Both the position numbers and the translations under genes were made by a program. This document shows positions 27,267 to 35,304 of a stretch of 64,000 bases of DNA, one piece after another (within the stretch, counting starts at the first letter, position 1; every line of letters begins with the position of its first letter). The stretch is taken from NCBI RefSeq assembly GCF_900176255.2, contig NZ_FXEG02000001.1:248001-312000 (forward strand). Direction: 5' to 3'. The DNA comes from Mycobacterium ahvazicum (GTDB lineage: Bacteria > Actinomycetota > Actinomycetes > Mycobacteriales > Mycobacteriaceae). The notes beneath the pieces were generated by a model. It saw only the letters and a list, made by a program, of their open reading frames with translations, was not told the DNA's origin and made no database searches.

Positions 27267-28491
27267 GCGGGGTCACCGCAGCTGCGAAGGCGGACTGCTC
27301 TCTGCCGATTTCGGTTCGGGCGATGGTTCGCATGTGCACCTCGTCGGGTCCGTCGAAAATCCGCATGGCGCGGTGCCAGCCGTAGAGCCGGGCAAGCACG
27401 GTGTCGTCGCTGACGCCGGCGGCTCCATGCACCTGAATCGCGCGATCGATGACGTCGCAGGCCACTTGCGGCGCAACGGCTTTGATCTGTGAGACCAGCA
27501 GGTGGGCGGCCTTGTTGCCGTGCTGGTCGATGGTCCACGCGGCCTTCTCGCACAGCAACCGAGCTTGGTCGATTTCGTTGCGGGACTGGGCAATTGCCTG
27601 CTGTACCAGACCCTGGTCGGCCAGCGGACGGCCGAACGCGATCCGGTTGTTCGCGCGGTGCACCATCAGGGCCAGGGCACGTTCTGCTCCGCCCAGCGCG
27701 CGCATGCAGTGGTGGATGCGGCCCGGTCCGAGCCGGGCCTGGGCGATCGCGAAACCGCCGCCCTCTTCGCCGAGCAGGTTGGTGGCCGGAACCCGGACGT
27801 TGTCGTAGATGATTTCGCAGTGCCCGTGCTGGTCCTGCCAGCCGAACACCGGGGTCGAGCGGACCACCGTCACGCCGGGGGTGTCCATCGGCACCAGCAC
27901 CATCGACTGCTGCTGATGGCTGGCCGCGTCGGGATTGGTGCGGCCCATCACGATCAGGATCTTGCAGCGCGGGTCCGACGCACCCGAGGTCCACCACTTG
28001 CGGCCGTTGATGACGTAGTCGGCGCCGTCGCGCACGATGGCCGTTTGGATGTTGCGGGCATCGCTGCTGGCGACCGCGGGCTCGGTCATCGAGAAGGCGC
28101 TGCGAATCTCGCCGGCCAGCAAGGGCTCCAGCCATTGCTTGCGCTGCTCCTCGGTGGCGAACAGGTGCAGGGTCTCCATGTTCCCGGTGTCCGGTGCCGC
28201 GCAGTTGACCGCCTCGGGCGCGAGCTCCAGGCTCCAGCCGGTCAGCTCGGCCAGTGGGGCGTACTCGAGGTTGGTCAACCCGGACTCGGCCGGCAGGAAC
28301 AGGTTCCATAGGCCGCGTTCTTTGGCCTTGACTTTGAGTTCCTCGATGACGGGCGGAACGGTGTGGTCATCTGCGCCGGCCTCGTGGCGGTAGCTGTCGT
28401 AGGCGGCCTCAGCCGGAAAGACAAACTCAGTCATGAAGTCGGACAACCGCTTGTGGTAGTCGGTGGCCTTAGCCGACATCGCGAAGTCCAT
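27259..28491 (-). CDS. fadE2: Acyl-CoA dehydrogenase FadE2
   Basis: 410 residues from the ATG at 28491, chosen because [16 protein letters not shown] is the expected start of the family. The frame stays open 29 codons further upstream. Typical features are [16 protein letters not shown] for FAD/substrate contact and a C-terminal [15 protein letters not shown] segment. Relatives favour larger or branched acyl-CoAs. It catalyses alpha-beta dehydrogenation with FAD. The order fadE2-ptbB is the same as Rv0154c-Rv0153c. Confidence 0.9.
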   Translation of the reverse strand: MDFAMSAKATDYHKRLSDFMTEFVFPAEAAYDSYRHEAGADDHTVPPVIEELKVKAKERGLWNLFLPAESGLTNLEYAPLAELTGWSLELAPEAVNCAAPDTGNMETLHLFATEEQRKQWLEPLLAGEIRSAFSMTEPAVASSDARNIQTAIVRDGADYVINGRKWWTSGASDPRCKILIVMGRTNPDAASHQQQSMVLVPMDTPGVTVVRSTPVFGWQDQHGHCEIIYDNVRVPATNLLGEEGGGFAIAQARLGPGRIHHCMRALGGAERALALMVHRANNRIAFGRPLADQGLVQQAIAQSRNEIDQARLLCEKAAWTIDQHGNKAAHLLVSQIKAVAPQVACDVIDRAIQVHGAAGVSDDTVLARLYGWHRAMRIFDGPDEVHMRTIARTEIGREQSAFAAAVTPHD

Positions 28492-28567
28492 GACCGTCAC
28501 GATAGGACACGTGGGTAAGGGCGGCGCTCGCGGGACAATCGCTTCGATTCCCGGCCACCGCGGCGAC

Positions 28568-28616
28568 ACTGAAACCACGCAGATGACACGCCGCGGCTGG
28601 TGTGCAAGGTTTCAGT
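28568..28616. repeat. Inverted repeat ACTGAAACC...GGTTTCAGT in a divergent gap
   Basis: Perfect 9-bp arms at 28568-28576 and 28608-28616 flank a 31-nt loop. They lie in the 181-bp divergent region between fadE2 and the DUF1348 gene. A second shorter pair (CGAACG/CGTTCG) follows. It could be a regulatory hairpin or paired operator half-sites. Confidence 0.4.
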
Positions 28617-28672
28617 TTCGACGAACGCGACAACTCATATCGTTCGCGGTCGCGATCCAGCACGATGGACGT

Positions 28673-29143
28673 ATGAGCGCCGCCGCCGAATCCCGTCCTC
28701 CGTTCCCGCCATTCACCCGCGAAACAGCGCTGCAGAAGGTTCAGGCCGCCGAGGACGCCTGGAACACGTGCGACCCCGAGAAGGTCAGCCTGGCGTACAC
28801 GCCCGATTCGCAATGGCGCAACCGCGACGAACACGTCGTGGGCCGGGCCGACATCGTCGCGTTCCTCACCCGCAAGTGGCAGCGCGAACTGGACTACTCC
28901 CTGCGCAAGGTGCTGTGGGATTTCCACGACAACCGCATCGCCGTGCGGTTTCAGTACGAGTGCCACGACGCGAGCGGCCAGTGGTATCGCAGCTACGGCA
29001 ACGAACTCTGGGAATTCTCGCCAGCCGGTTTGATGGCGCGCCGCGAGGCCAGCATCAACGACATCCGGATCGACGAATCGCAACGGCGCCACTTCGGGCC
29101 GCGGCCGGTGTCGGAACACGGCCAAGACATACCGCTTTGGTAA
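28673..29143 (+). CDS. DUF1348 (NTF2/SnoaL-like) protein
   Basis: 156 residues from the ATG at 28673; the longer open frame upstream overlaps the promoter region. The DUF1348 pattern is nearly continuous: [42 protein letters not shown], and a C-terminal [16 protein letters not shown]. The family has an NTF2-like fold and no proven function. It is 73 bp upstream of pntAa. No M. tuberculosis gene is recalled at this point, so it is an accessory gene here. Confidence 0.83.
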   Translation: MSAAAESRPPFPPFTRETALQKVQAAEDAWNTCDPEKVSLAYTPDSQWRNRDEHVVGRADIVAFLTRKWQRELDYSLRKVLWDFHDNRIAVRFQYECHDASGQWYRSYGNELWEFSPAGLMARREASINDIRIDESQRRHFGPRPVSEHGQDIPLW

Positions 29144-29216
29144 CGGCCGCTAGGGTGTTCAACTCAACGAGGTTCGCATTAATGCAGCTGAGCTAAGGAA
29201 AGTAGATGTACGCGCC

Positions 29217-30326
29217 ATGACAGATGCGCAGCTAGAGCCGGTCAAGGTCGGCGTTGTCGCCGAATCCGGGACGGATGAGCGCCGCGTTGCACTGGTACCC
29301 AAGGCGGTCGCATCCCTGGTGAGCAGTGGTGTGGCGGTGGTGGTCGAGTCCGGAGCGGGTGCGCGGGCGCTGCTTCCCGACGAGCTGTACACCGAGGCCG
29401 GCGCCACCATCGGGGACGCGTGGTCCGCCGACGTCGTCGTCAAGGTCGCGCCCCCGACTTCCGACGAGGTGGGCAAGCTGCGCAGCGGCCAGACGCTGAT
29501 CGGCTTCCTGGCGCCGCGCAGTGCGGAGAACTCGATCGGCGCGCTCAAGGCGGCCGGGGTGCAGGCGTTCGCGCTGGAGGCGATTCCGCGCATCTCACGT
29601 GCTCAGGCCATGGATGCCTTGTCGTCCCAGGGGAACGTCTCCGGTTATAAGGCCGTGCTGCTGGCGGCTTCGGAGTCGACGCGGTTCTTCCCGATGCTGA
29701 CCACGGCGGCGGGCACGGTGAAGCCGGCCACGGTGCTGGTGCTCGGGGTGGGCGTGGCCGGGCTGCAGGCGCTGGCGACGGCCAAGCGGTTGGGTGCGCG
29801 CACCACCGGCTACGACGTCCGCCCCGAGGTGGCCGACCAGGTGCGTTCGGTCGGCGCGCAGTGGTTGACGTTGGGCGAAAAAGACTTGGCCGCGGCCGGC
29901 GAGGGCGGCTACGCCCGCGAGCTGACCGACGAGGAACGCGCCCAGCAGCAACAGGCCCTGGAAAAGGCCATCAGTGGATTCGACGTGGTGATCACCACGG
30001 CGCTGGTTCCGGGCCGGCCCGCGCCGCGACTGGTGACCGCCGCGGCCGTGGAAGCGATGAAGCCCGGCAGCGTGGTGGTCGACCTGGCCGGGGAAACCGG
30101 CGGCAACTGCGAGCTCACCGAGCCCGGGCAGACGGTGGTCAAGCACGACGTCACCATCGCTTCGCCGCTGAACCTGCCGGCGACGATGCCCGAGCACGCC
30201 AGTGAGCTCTTCAGCAAGAACATCACGGCGCTGCTGGACCTGTTGATCACCGACGGGAAGCTGGCGCCGGACTTCGGCGACGAAGTCATCGCGGACTCGT
30301 GCGTCACTCGCAAGGAGGACTCCTAG
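29217..30326 (+). CDS. pntAa: NAD(P) transhydrogenase subunit alpha, soluble part (PntAa)
   Basis: 369 residues; Rv0155 is 366. It is the NAD(H)-binding domain I of proton-translocating transhydrogenase. Landmarks are KVGVVAESGTDERRVAL, the alanine-dehydrogenase-like VLVLGVGVAGLQALATAKRLGA (NAD loop) and a C-terminal TIASPLNLPATMPEHASELFSKN. It passes hydride between NADH and NADP+ with PntAb and PntB at the membrane. It ends directly at the pntAb ATG. AAGGAAAG upstream is the ribosome-binding site. Confidence 0.95.
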   Translation: MTDAQLEPVKVGVVAESGTDERRVALVPKAVASLVSSGVAVVVESGAGARALLPDELYTEAGATIGDAWSADVVVKVAPPTSDEVGKLRSGQTLIGFLAPRSAENSIGALKAAGVQAFALEAIPRISRAQAMDALSSQGNVSGYKAVLLAASESTRFFPMLTTAAGTVKPATVLVLGVGVAGLQALATAKRLGARTTGYDVRPEVADQVRSVGAQWLTLGEKDLAAAGEGGYARELTDEERAQQQQALEKAISGFDVVITTALVPGRPAPRLVTAAAVEAMKPGSVVVDLAGETGGNCELTEPGQTVVKHDVTIASPLNLPATMPEHASELFSKNITALLDLLITDGKLAPDFGDEVIADSCVTRKEDS

Positions 30327-30662
30327 ATGTACGACGAGCTGTTAGAGAACCTCGCGATTCTGGTGCTGTCCGGGTTCGTCGGGTTTGCGGTGATCTCCAA
30401 GGTGCCCAACACCCTGCACACGCCGCTGATGTCGGGTACCAACGCGATCCACGGCATCGTGGTGCTGGGCGCGCTGGTGGTGTTCGGGGAGGTCGAGCAT
30501 CCGTCGCTGGCGGTGCAGATCATCCTGTTCGTCGCGGTGGTGTTCGGAACCCTGAACGTCATCGGCGGCTTCATCGTCACCGACCGGATGCTGGGCATGT
30601 TCAAGGGCAAGAAAGCTCCGGCCGTGAAGGCCGAGAATGTGGAAGGGCCGGCCGCCAAATGA
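30327..30662 (+). CDS. pntAb: NAD(P) transhydrogenase subunit alpha, membrane part (PntAb)
   Basis: 111 residues with three hydrophobic helices (LAILVLSGFVGFAVISKV, IVVLGALVVFGEV and IILFVAVVFGTLNVIGGFIV). The intervening TPLMSGTNAIHGIVV is conserved in this subunit and lines the proton path. It forms the membrane domain with PntB. The gene starts immediately after pntAa and overlaps pntB by ATGA, which shows coupled translation. Confidence 0.95.
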   Translation: MYDELLENLAILVLSGFVGFAVISKVPNTLHTPLMSGTNAIHGIVVLGALVVFGEVEHPSLAVQIILFVAVVFGTLNVIGGFIVTDRMLGMFKGKKAPAVKAENVEGPAAK

Positions 30663-32083
30663 ACTACCTGGTGACGGTTCTCTACATCATTTCGTTCGCG
30701 CTGTTCATCTACGGCTTGATGGGCCTGACCGGTCCCAAGACCGCGGTGCGCGGAAACCTGATCGCCGCGGTGGGCATGGCCCTGGCCGTGGCGGCGACCC
30801 TGGTCAAGATCCGGCACACCGAATCGTGGGTGCTGATCATCGCCGGCCTGGTCGTGGGGGTCGCGCTGGGTGTGCCGCCGGCGCGGATGACCAAGATGAC
30901 CGCCATGCCGCAGCTGGTGGCGTTCTTCAACGGCGTCGGTGGGGGCACGGTCGCCCTGATCGCGCTCGCGGAGTTCATTGAGACGAGTGGCTTTTCGGCG
31001 TTCCAGCACGGCGAGTCGCCGACCGTGCACATCGTGGTGGCCTCGCTGTTCGCCGCGATCATCGGCTCGATCTCGTTCTGGGGATCGATCATCGCGTTCG
31101 GCAAGTTGCAGGAGATCATCTCTGGTTCGCCGATCGGCTTCGGCAAGGCCCAGCAGCCGATCAACCTGCTGCTGCTGGCCGCGGCGGTCGGATCGGCGGT
31201 CGTCGTCGGCCTGCACGCCCATCCGGGCACCGGTGGAGCGTCGCTGTGGTGGATGATCGGCCTGCTGGCCGCGGCCGGGGTGCTGGGTCTGATGGTGGTG
31301 CTGCCGATCGGTGGCGCCGACATGCCGGTGGTCATCTCGCTACTCAACGCGATGACCGGGCTCTCGGCCGCCGCGGCGGGTCTGGCGCTGAACAACACCG
31401 CGATGATCGTGGCGGGGATGATCGTCGGCGCCTCGGGTTCGATCCTGACCAACCTGATGGCCAAGGCGATGAACCGCTCCATCCCCGCGATCGTCGCGGG
31501 CGGCTTCGGCGGTGGCGGTGTGGCTGTGGGCGGTGGCGATACCGGCGACAAGACCGTGAAGGCGACCTCGGCCGCCGACGCCGCGATCCAGATGGCCTAC
31601 GCCAACCAGGTGATCGTGGTGCCCGGTTACGGTCTAGCCGTCGCGCAGGCCCAGCACGCGGTCAAGGACATGGCGGCTCTGTTGGAGAACAAGGGTGTGA
31701 CGGTCAAGTACGCGATCCACCCGGTGGCCGGCCGGATGCCCGGGCACATGAACGTCTTGCTGGCCGAGGCCGAGGTCGACTACGACGCCATGAAGGACAT
31801 GGACGACATCAACGACGAGTTCTCCCGCACCGACGTCGCGATCGTCATCGGCGCCAACGACGTCACCAACCCGGCCGCCCGCAACGACGCCTCCAGCCCG
31901 ATCTACGGCATGCCGATCCTCAACGTCGACAAGGCCAAGTCGGTGATCGTGCTCAAGCGGTCGATGAACTCCGGGTTCGCCGGCATCGACAACCCGCTGT
32001 TCTACGGCGAGGGCACCAGCATGCTGTTCGGCGACGCGAAGAAGTCGGTGACCGAGGTCGCCGAGGAACTCAAGGCTCTGTAG
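30659..32083 (+). CDS. pntB: NAD(P) transhydrogenase subunit beta (PntB)
   Basis: 474 residues; Rv0157 is 475. The ATG at 30659 overlaps the pntAb stop. About nine membrane helices come first, with SLLNAMTGLSAAAAGLALNN typical of the proton channel. The NADP(H)-binding domain III follows, with VPGYGLAVAQAQHAVKDM, HPVAGRMPGHMNVLLAEA and a final KRSMNSGFAGIDNPLF. Together with PntAa and PntAb it uses the proton gradient to make NADPH. Its last 14 bp overlap the convergent TetR gene. Confidence 0.95.
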   Translation: MNYLVTVLYIISFALFIYGLMGLTGPKTAVRGNLIAAVGMALAVAATLVKIRHTESWVLIIAGLVVGVALGVPPARMTKMTAMPQLVAFFNGVGGGTVALIALAEFIETSGFSAFQHGESPTVHIVVASLFAAIIGSISFWGSIIAFGKLQEIISGSPIGFGKAQQPINLLLLAAAVGSAVVVGLHAHPGTGGASLWWMIGLLAAAGVLGLMVVLPIGGADMPVVISLLNAMTGLSAAAAGLALNNTAMIVAGMIVGASGSILTNLMAKAMNRSIPAIVAGGFGGGGVAVGGGDTGDKTVKATSAADAAIQMAYANQVIVVPGYGLAVAQAQHAVKDMAALLENKGVTVKYAIHPVAGRMPGHMNVLLAEAEVDYDAMKDMDDINDEFSRTDVAIVIGANDVTNPAARNDASSPIYGMPILNVDKAKSVIVLKRSMNSGFAGIDNPLFYGEGTSMLFGDAKKSVTEVAEELKAL

Positions 32084-32729
32084 GGGCCCTCTGGGCGCGC
32101 GGTAGCGCGGCGACGACGGGACCGACCCACACGCCGAGCAGCCGGCGCAGTTCGGCCCCATCGCCGGTTGGCGGCGACAGGATGAACGACTGCAGCGTGC
32201 GCAGCACGATCTGCAGGATGTCTTCGATCGCGGCGGGAGCATAGCCCGACCATTCGACGTCGAGGCGGTCCAGAATCGAGCGGCCCAGCACGCGGGCGGT
32301 CTCGTTGGTGACCGTGACCTGTTCGGCGAACGCCCCGGTGCGCGACACCCGCAGCAGCAGGCCGATGTAGGGGTCTTTCGGCAGGCGCTCCAGCGTCAGG
32401 CAGATGCCCTCGATCAAAGCCGCCGCGGGGTCGGTCATCCCGTGTAGGGCCGTCGCCAGGTGGTCCATGAAGTCGTCGGTCGCGCCCAGCGCGGTCGCCT
32501 GGAGCAGTTCGTCGGTCGAGGCGAAGTAGTGGTAGATCGTCTGCCGCGTCACGTTAAGCGTGCGCGCGACATCGGCCAGCGTGGTCTGGTCGCCGCGCTC
32601 GTCGATGGTCCGGCGGGTGGCCGCCAGGATGCGGGCCACCGCCTCCTCGTCGGTGGCCGGCACGCTGCCACCCCATCCACGGGTCCGCACACCGCGACGA
32701 TATCCGACGCGCGTCGCCCGGCAGGTCAT
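32070..32729 (-). CDS. TetR-family regulator divergent from the CYP125-like gene
   Basis: 219 residues, though the first 13 to 22 may be untranslated because GTG codons at 14 and 23 are also possible starts. The HTH is GDQTTLADVARTLNVTRQTIYHYFASTDELL. The C-terminal domain ends in LLGVWVGPVVAALPRAQ. The gene faces the P450 start across 31 bp, so it is probably that gene's regulator. It has no counterpart in the matching M. tuberculosis order and seems inserted together with the P450. Its 3' end overlaps pntB. Confidence 0.85.
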   Translation of the reverse strand: MTCRATRVGYRRGVRTRGWGGSVPATDEEAVARILAATRRTIDERGDQTTLADVARTLNVTRQTIYHYFASTDELLQATALGATDDFMDHLATALHGMTDPAAALIEGICLTLERLPKDPYIGLLLRVSRTGAFAEQVTVTNETARVLGRSILDRLDVEWSGYAPAAIEDILQIVLRTLQSFILSPPTGDGAELRRLLGVWVGPVVAALPRAQRAPTEP

Positions 32730-32753
32730 ACGTCATGCAATCATCTGTATGAT
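32726..32753. promoter_or_regulatory. Inverted repeats in the TetR / CYP125-like gap
   Basis: Two symmetries overlap: ATCAT-N4-ATGAT at 32740-32753, and TCATAC at 32726-32731 paired with GTATGA at 32747-32752. All lie between the two start codons. Either could be the operator of the divergent TetR protein. Confidence 0.4.
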
Positions 32754-32760
32754 CGGCGGG

Positions 32761-33990
32761 ATGAGCACAACGACGTGTCCGTTCGGAGAGAACTTCGATT
32801 TCACCGATCCCGACGTATTGCTGGCCGGCCTTCCGGTCACCCAGTTCGCCGAGCTGCGCCGCACCGCCCCGGTCTGGTGGAACCCGCAGCCCGAGTCGAT
32901 CTTCGACGACGGCGGCTATTGGGTGATCAGCCGCCACGAGGACGTCAAGGCCGTCTCCCGGGACGGCCACCTGTGGTCGACCAATCGCAAGGGCGCCGTC
33001 ATGCGCCTTCCCGAAGGCGTCACCGCCGATCAGCTCGAGCTGACAAAGGCGTTGTTGATCAACCACGATGCGCCCGAACACACCCGCCTGCGCAAGCTGG
33101 TGTCGAGGCTGTTCACGCCGCGCGCGATCGCCCAACTCGAGGAGAAGCTGGCCGGGGCGGCGAAGGAGATCGTGCGTACCGCCGCGCTCAAGCAGGACGG
33201 CGATTTCGTCAACGACATCGCGATGAACCTGCCCCTGCTGGCGATCGCCGACCTGATCGGCGTGCCGGAGGCGGATCGTGCGAAGTTGTTCGACTGGACC
33301 AACGCGATCATGAACACCGACGATCCCGACTTCGACAGCGATCCCACCACCGCCAACGCCGAGCTGATGGCCTACGCCTACAACATGGCCGACGAGCGGC
33401 GCCGCTGCCCGGCCGACGACATCGTCACGCGCCTGATCCAGGCCGACATCGACGGGGACGCGCTGGGCGACGTCGAATTCGCGTTTTTCGTCATCCTGCT
33501 GGCCGTGGCCGGCAACGAAACCACCCGCAACGCCATGACGCACGGGATGAACGCGTTCTTCGACCACCCCGAGCAATGGGAACTGTTCAAGCGCGAGCGG
33601 CCGGCCACCGCGGTCGACGAGATCATCCGCTGGGCCAGTCCCGTGCACTGCTTCCAGCGCACCGCGCTCGCCGACGTCGAACTGGGTGGTGTCATCGTCC
33701 GCGAAGGCCAGCGGGTCGGGCTGTTCTACAGTTCGGCCAATTTCGACGAGGAAGTCTTCGACGATCCCTTCCAGTTCGACATTTCGCGCAACCCGAACCC
33801 GCATTTGAGTTTCGGTGGGAACGGCGCGCATTTCTGCATCGGCGCCAACCTGGCCCGGATGGAAATCAAGCTGATCTTCGACGAGCTCGCCGAGCAGATA
33901 CCCGACATCACCAAGCTCGCCGAGCCGCAGCGACTGCGGTCGGGCTGGATCAACGGCGTCAAACGCCTCGACGTCGCCTACGGCGGCTGA
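32761..33990 (+). CDS. Cytochrome P450, CYP125-like
   Basis: 409 residues from the ATG at 32761; the open frame upstream is the shadow of the TetR gene. It shares long stretches with CYP125A1: FDFTDPDVLLAGLPVTQFAELR, AGNETTRNAMTHGM at 250-263 (I helix), YSSANFDEEVF, and SGWINGVKRLDV at the end. The heme ligand is C359 in FGGNGAHFCIG. CYP125 enzymes oxidise the C26/27 side-chain carbon of cholesterol and cholestenone. M. smegmatis has such paralogues outside its main sterol cluster, so a steroid or branched-lipid omega-oxidation role is likely. Confidence 0.9.
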   Translation: MSTTTCPFGENFDFTDPDVLLAGLPVTQFAELRRTAPVWWNPQPESIFDDGGYWVISRHEDVKAVSRDGHLWSTNRKGAVMRLPEGVTADQLELTKALLINHDAPEHTRLRKLVSRLFTPRAIAQLEEKLAGAAKEIVRTAALKQDGDFVNDIAMNLPLLAIADLIGVPEADRAKLFDWTNAIMNTDDPDFDSDPTTANAELMAYAYNMADERRRCPADDIVTRLIQADIDGDALGDVEFAFFVILLAVAGNETTRNAMTHGMNAFFDHPEQWELFKRERPATAVDEIIRWASPVHCFQRTALADVELGGVIVREGQRVGLFYSSANFDEEVFDDPFQFDISRNPNPHLSFGGNGAHFCIGANLARMEIKLIFDELAEQIPDITKLAEPQRLRSGWINGVKRLDVAYGG

Positions 33991-34008
33991 CCTGCGTGCG
34001 ACTTCTCC

Positions 34009-34074
34009 GAGGGCGAGGGCGAGGGCGAGTCCGTGGGCGAGGGCGAGGGCGAGGGCGAGTGCGAGGGCGAGGGC
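34009..34074. repeat. Hexanucleotide tandem repeat (GAGGGC)11
   Basis: Eleven consecutive 6-bp units, eight of them exact GAGGGC and three variants (GAGTCC, GTGGGC, GAGTGC). They lie just after the CYP125-like stop in a 291-bp stretch with no gene. Such arrays can vary in copy number. On the other strand they would read Pro-Ser repeats, but no convincing gene uses them. Confidence 0.85.
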
Positions 34075-34088
34075 GGGGTCAGCTTTTT

Positions 34089-34155
34089 GCCCGCCTCTGA
34101 GCGACAACCATGGCGCGCGACGCAGCCCGCTGGATTTTGTCGCTCGAAGGCGGGC
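34089..34155. terminator. Long hairpin between convergent genes
   Basis: Arms at 34089-34107 and 34137-34155 pair at 17 of 19 positions (GCCCGCCT...AGCGACAA against TTGTCGCT...AGGCGGGC) around a 29-nt loop. ATTTTA follows on the plus strand. It sits between the CYP125-like gene and the convergent small gene at 34282-34407, so it can end both transcripts. A small interspersed repeat is the alternative. The bases 34156-34281 show no other feature. Confidence 0.55.
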
Positions 34156-34281
34156 ATTTTAGGTGCCGCCCGTAGTAGTGATTGGTGTGACTGAGCCCGC
34201 CCGATTCGCTTGCAACACAAAACAAATACGGAATGCGACGCTGGCGGTGCCGCGATTTGTTCGGGACGCGAAAAAGTCTGG

Positions 34282-34407
34282 CTAGACGGGCGGGTAGGCG
34301 GGCGGCGGGTAGCCGTTTCCGTCCTGAACCCCGCGCAGGCCCCAGGTGAAATACTTCATGAAGAATTCGATTTCGTCGCTGCCGTCATAATCCGGACTCG
34401 GATCCAT
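34282..34407 (-). CDS. 41-residue conserved small protein (Rv0157A-like)
   Basis: Translating the minus strand from the ATG at 34407 gives 41 residues ending in a TAG. It opens MDPSPDYDGSDEIEFFMKYF and ends with a proline/tyrosine tail, GNGYPPPAYPPV. An AGGTGGGG ribosome-binding site lies just upstream. The position, between the pnt operon and the Rv0158-like regulator, and the size fit Rv0157A of M. tuberculosis. The FFMKYFTWGL centre is hydrophobic and aromatic but too short for a sure membrane helix. Function is unknown. The gene is too short for a standard ORF cutoff. Confidence 0.75.
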   Translation of the reverse strand: MDPSPDYDGSDEIEFFMKYFTWGLRGVQDGNGYPPPAYPPV

Positions 34408-34496
34408 CGCCCCACCTCTGCACTCGCGACCAGTTCAAATATCCGAGTCTAGTCGCATCCGTGCCGGTGCGACAGGCGCCGATACCTCTAAACTGT

Positions 34497-34512
34497 CCAA
34501 CCAGTTGATTGG
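34497..34512. promoter_or_regulatory. Candidate operator upstream of the Rv0158-like regulator
   Basis: CCAA-N-CA...TG-N-TTGG pairs at 6 of 8 positions, 67 bp before the TetR ATG. An overlapping AACTG-N6-CAGTT repeat starts at 34491. An autoregulatory site is plausible. Confidence 0.3.
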
Positions 34513-34579
34513 TACTTTGCCTAGACCGGACCGAAGCCATGCCCATTCGGCCGCGTTGGCGCGACGATAGTGAGTAAAG

Positions 34580-35215
34580 ATGTCATCGGACAGCATCACC
34601 CGCAACGGGTTGACGCGCCGCGAGGAGTTGCTGGCGGTCGCCACCAAGCTGTTCGCCGCCCGCGGTTACCACGGCACCCGGATGGACGACGTCGCCGACG
34701 TCATCGGCCTGAACAAGGCGACGGTCTACCACTACTACGCCAGCAAATCGCTGATCCTGTTCGACATCTACCGCCAGGCCGCCGAGAGCACCCTGGAAGC
34801 CGTCCACGACGACCCGTCCTGGACGGCCCGGGAGGCGCTTTACCAATACACCGTCCGGCTGCTGACGAACATCGCCGAGAACCCGGAAGGAGCGGCGGTG
34901 TACTTCCAGGAGGCGCCGTACATCACCGAGTGGTTCACCGAGGAACAGGTCGCCGAGGTCCGGGAGAAGGAAACCCAGGTCTACGAGCACGTGCACGGCC
35001 TGATCGACCGCGGCATCGCCAGCGGTGAGTTTTTCGAATGCGATACCCACGTTGTGGCGCTGGGCTACATCGGTATGACGCTGGGGGCCTACCGCTGGTT
35101 GCGCCCCGACGGCCGCCGGACTGCCAAGGAAATCGCCGCCGAGTTCAGCACCGCGCTGCTGCGGGGGCTGATCCGGGACGAGACGATCCGCACGGAGTCT
35201 CCGCTCGGGCCGTAA
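34580..35215 (+). CDS. TetR-family regulator (Rv0158 counterpart)
   Basis: 211 residues; Rv0158 is 214. The HTH is GYHGTRMDDVADVIGLNKATVYHYYASKSLILFDIY. The C-terminal domain (YFQEAPYITEWFTEEQVAEVREKETQVYEHVHGLIDRGI and GYIGMTLGAYRWLRPDG) is of the type in KstR2-like regulators, which sense CoA thioesters. A lipid-derived ligand is therefore a reasonable guess. It starts 172 bp from the small gene and is divergent from it. Confidence 0.88.
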   Translation: MSSDSITRNGLTRREELLAVATKLFAARGYHGTRMDDVADVIGLNKATVYHYYASKSLILFDIYRQAAESTLEAVHDDPSWTAREALYQYTVRLLTNIAENPEGAAVYFQEAPYITEWFTEEQVAEVREKETQVYEHVHGLIDRGIASGEFFECDTHVVALGYIGMTLGAYRWLRPDGRRTAKEIAAEFSTALLRGLIRDETIRTESPLGP

Positions 35216-35304
35216 CGGGCCTGATCGGTTTGAGTAGAACTACTCAGGCTTAACGCGTAGAACTGCGCGGGCCCTGGGGGTTGCTGCCCGGCAATGCTTT
35301 TCGA

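Noticed and set aside
33978..34220. 80-codon minus-strand frame with a Pro-Ser repeat
   Set aside because: The Pro-Ser part is only the hexanucleotide array read in frame, and the frame crosses the terminator-like hairpin; no ribosome-binding site.
34210..34452. 80-codon plus-strand frame
   Set aside because: It is antisense to the better supported 41-residue gene and has no recognisable pattern.
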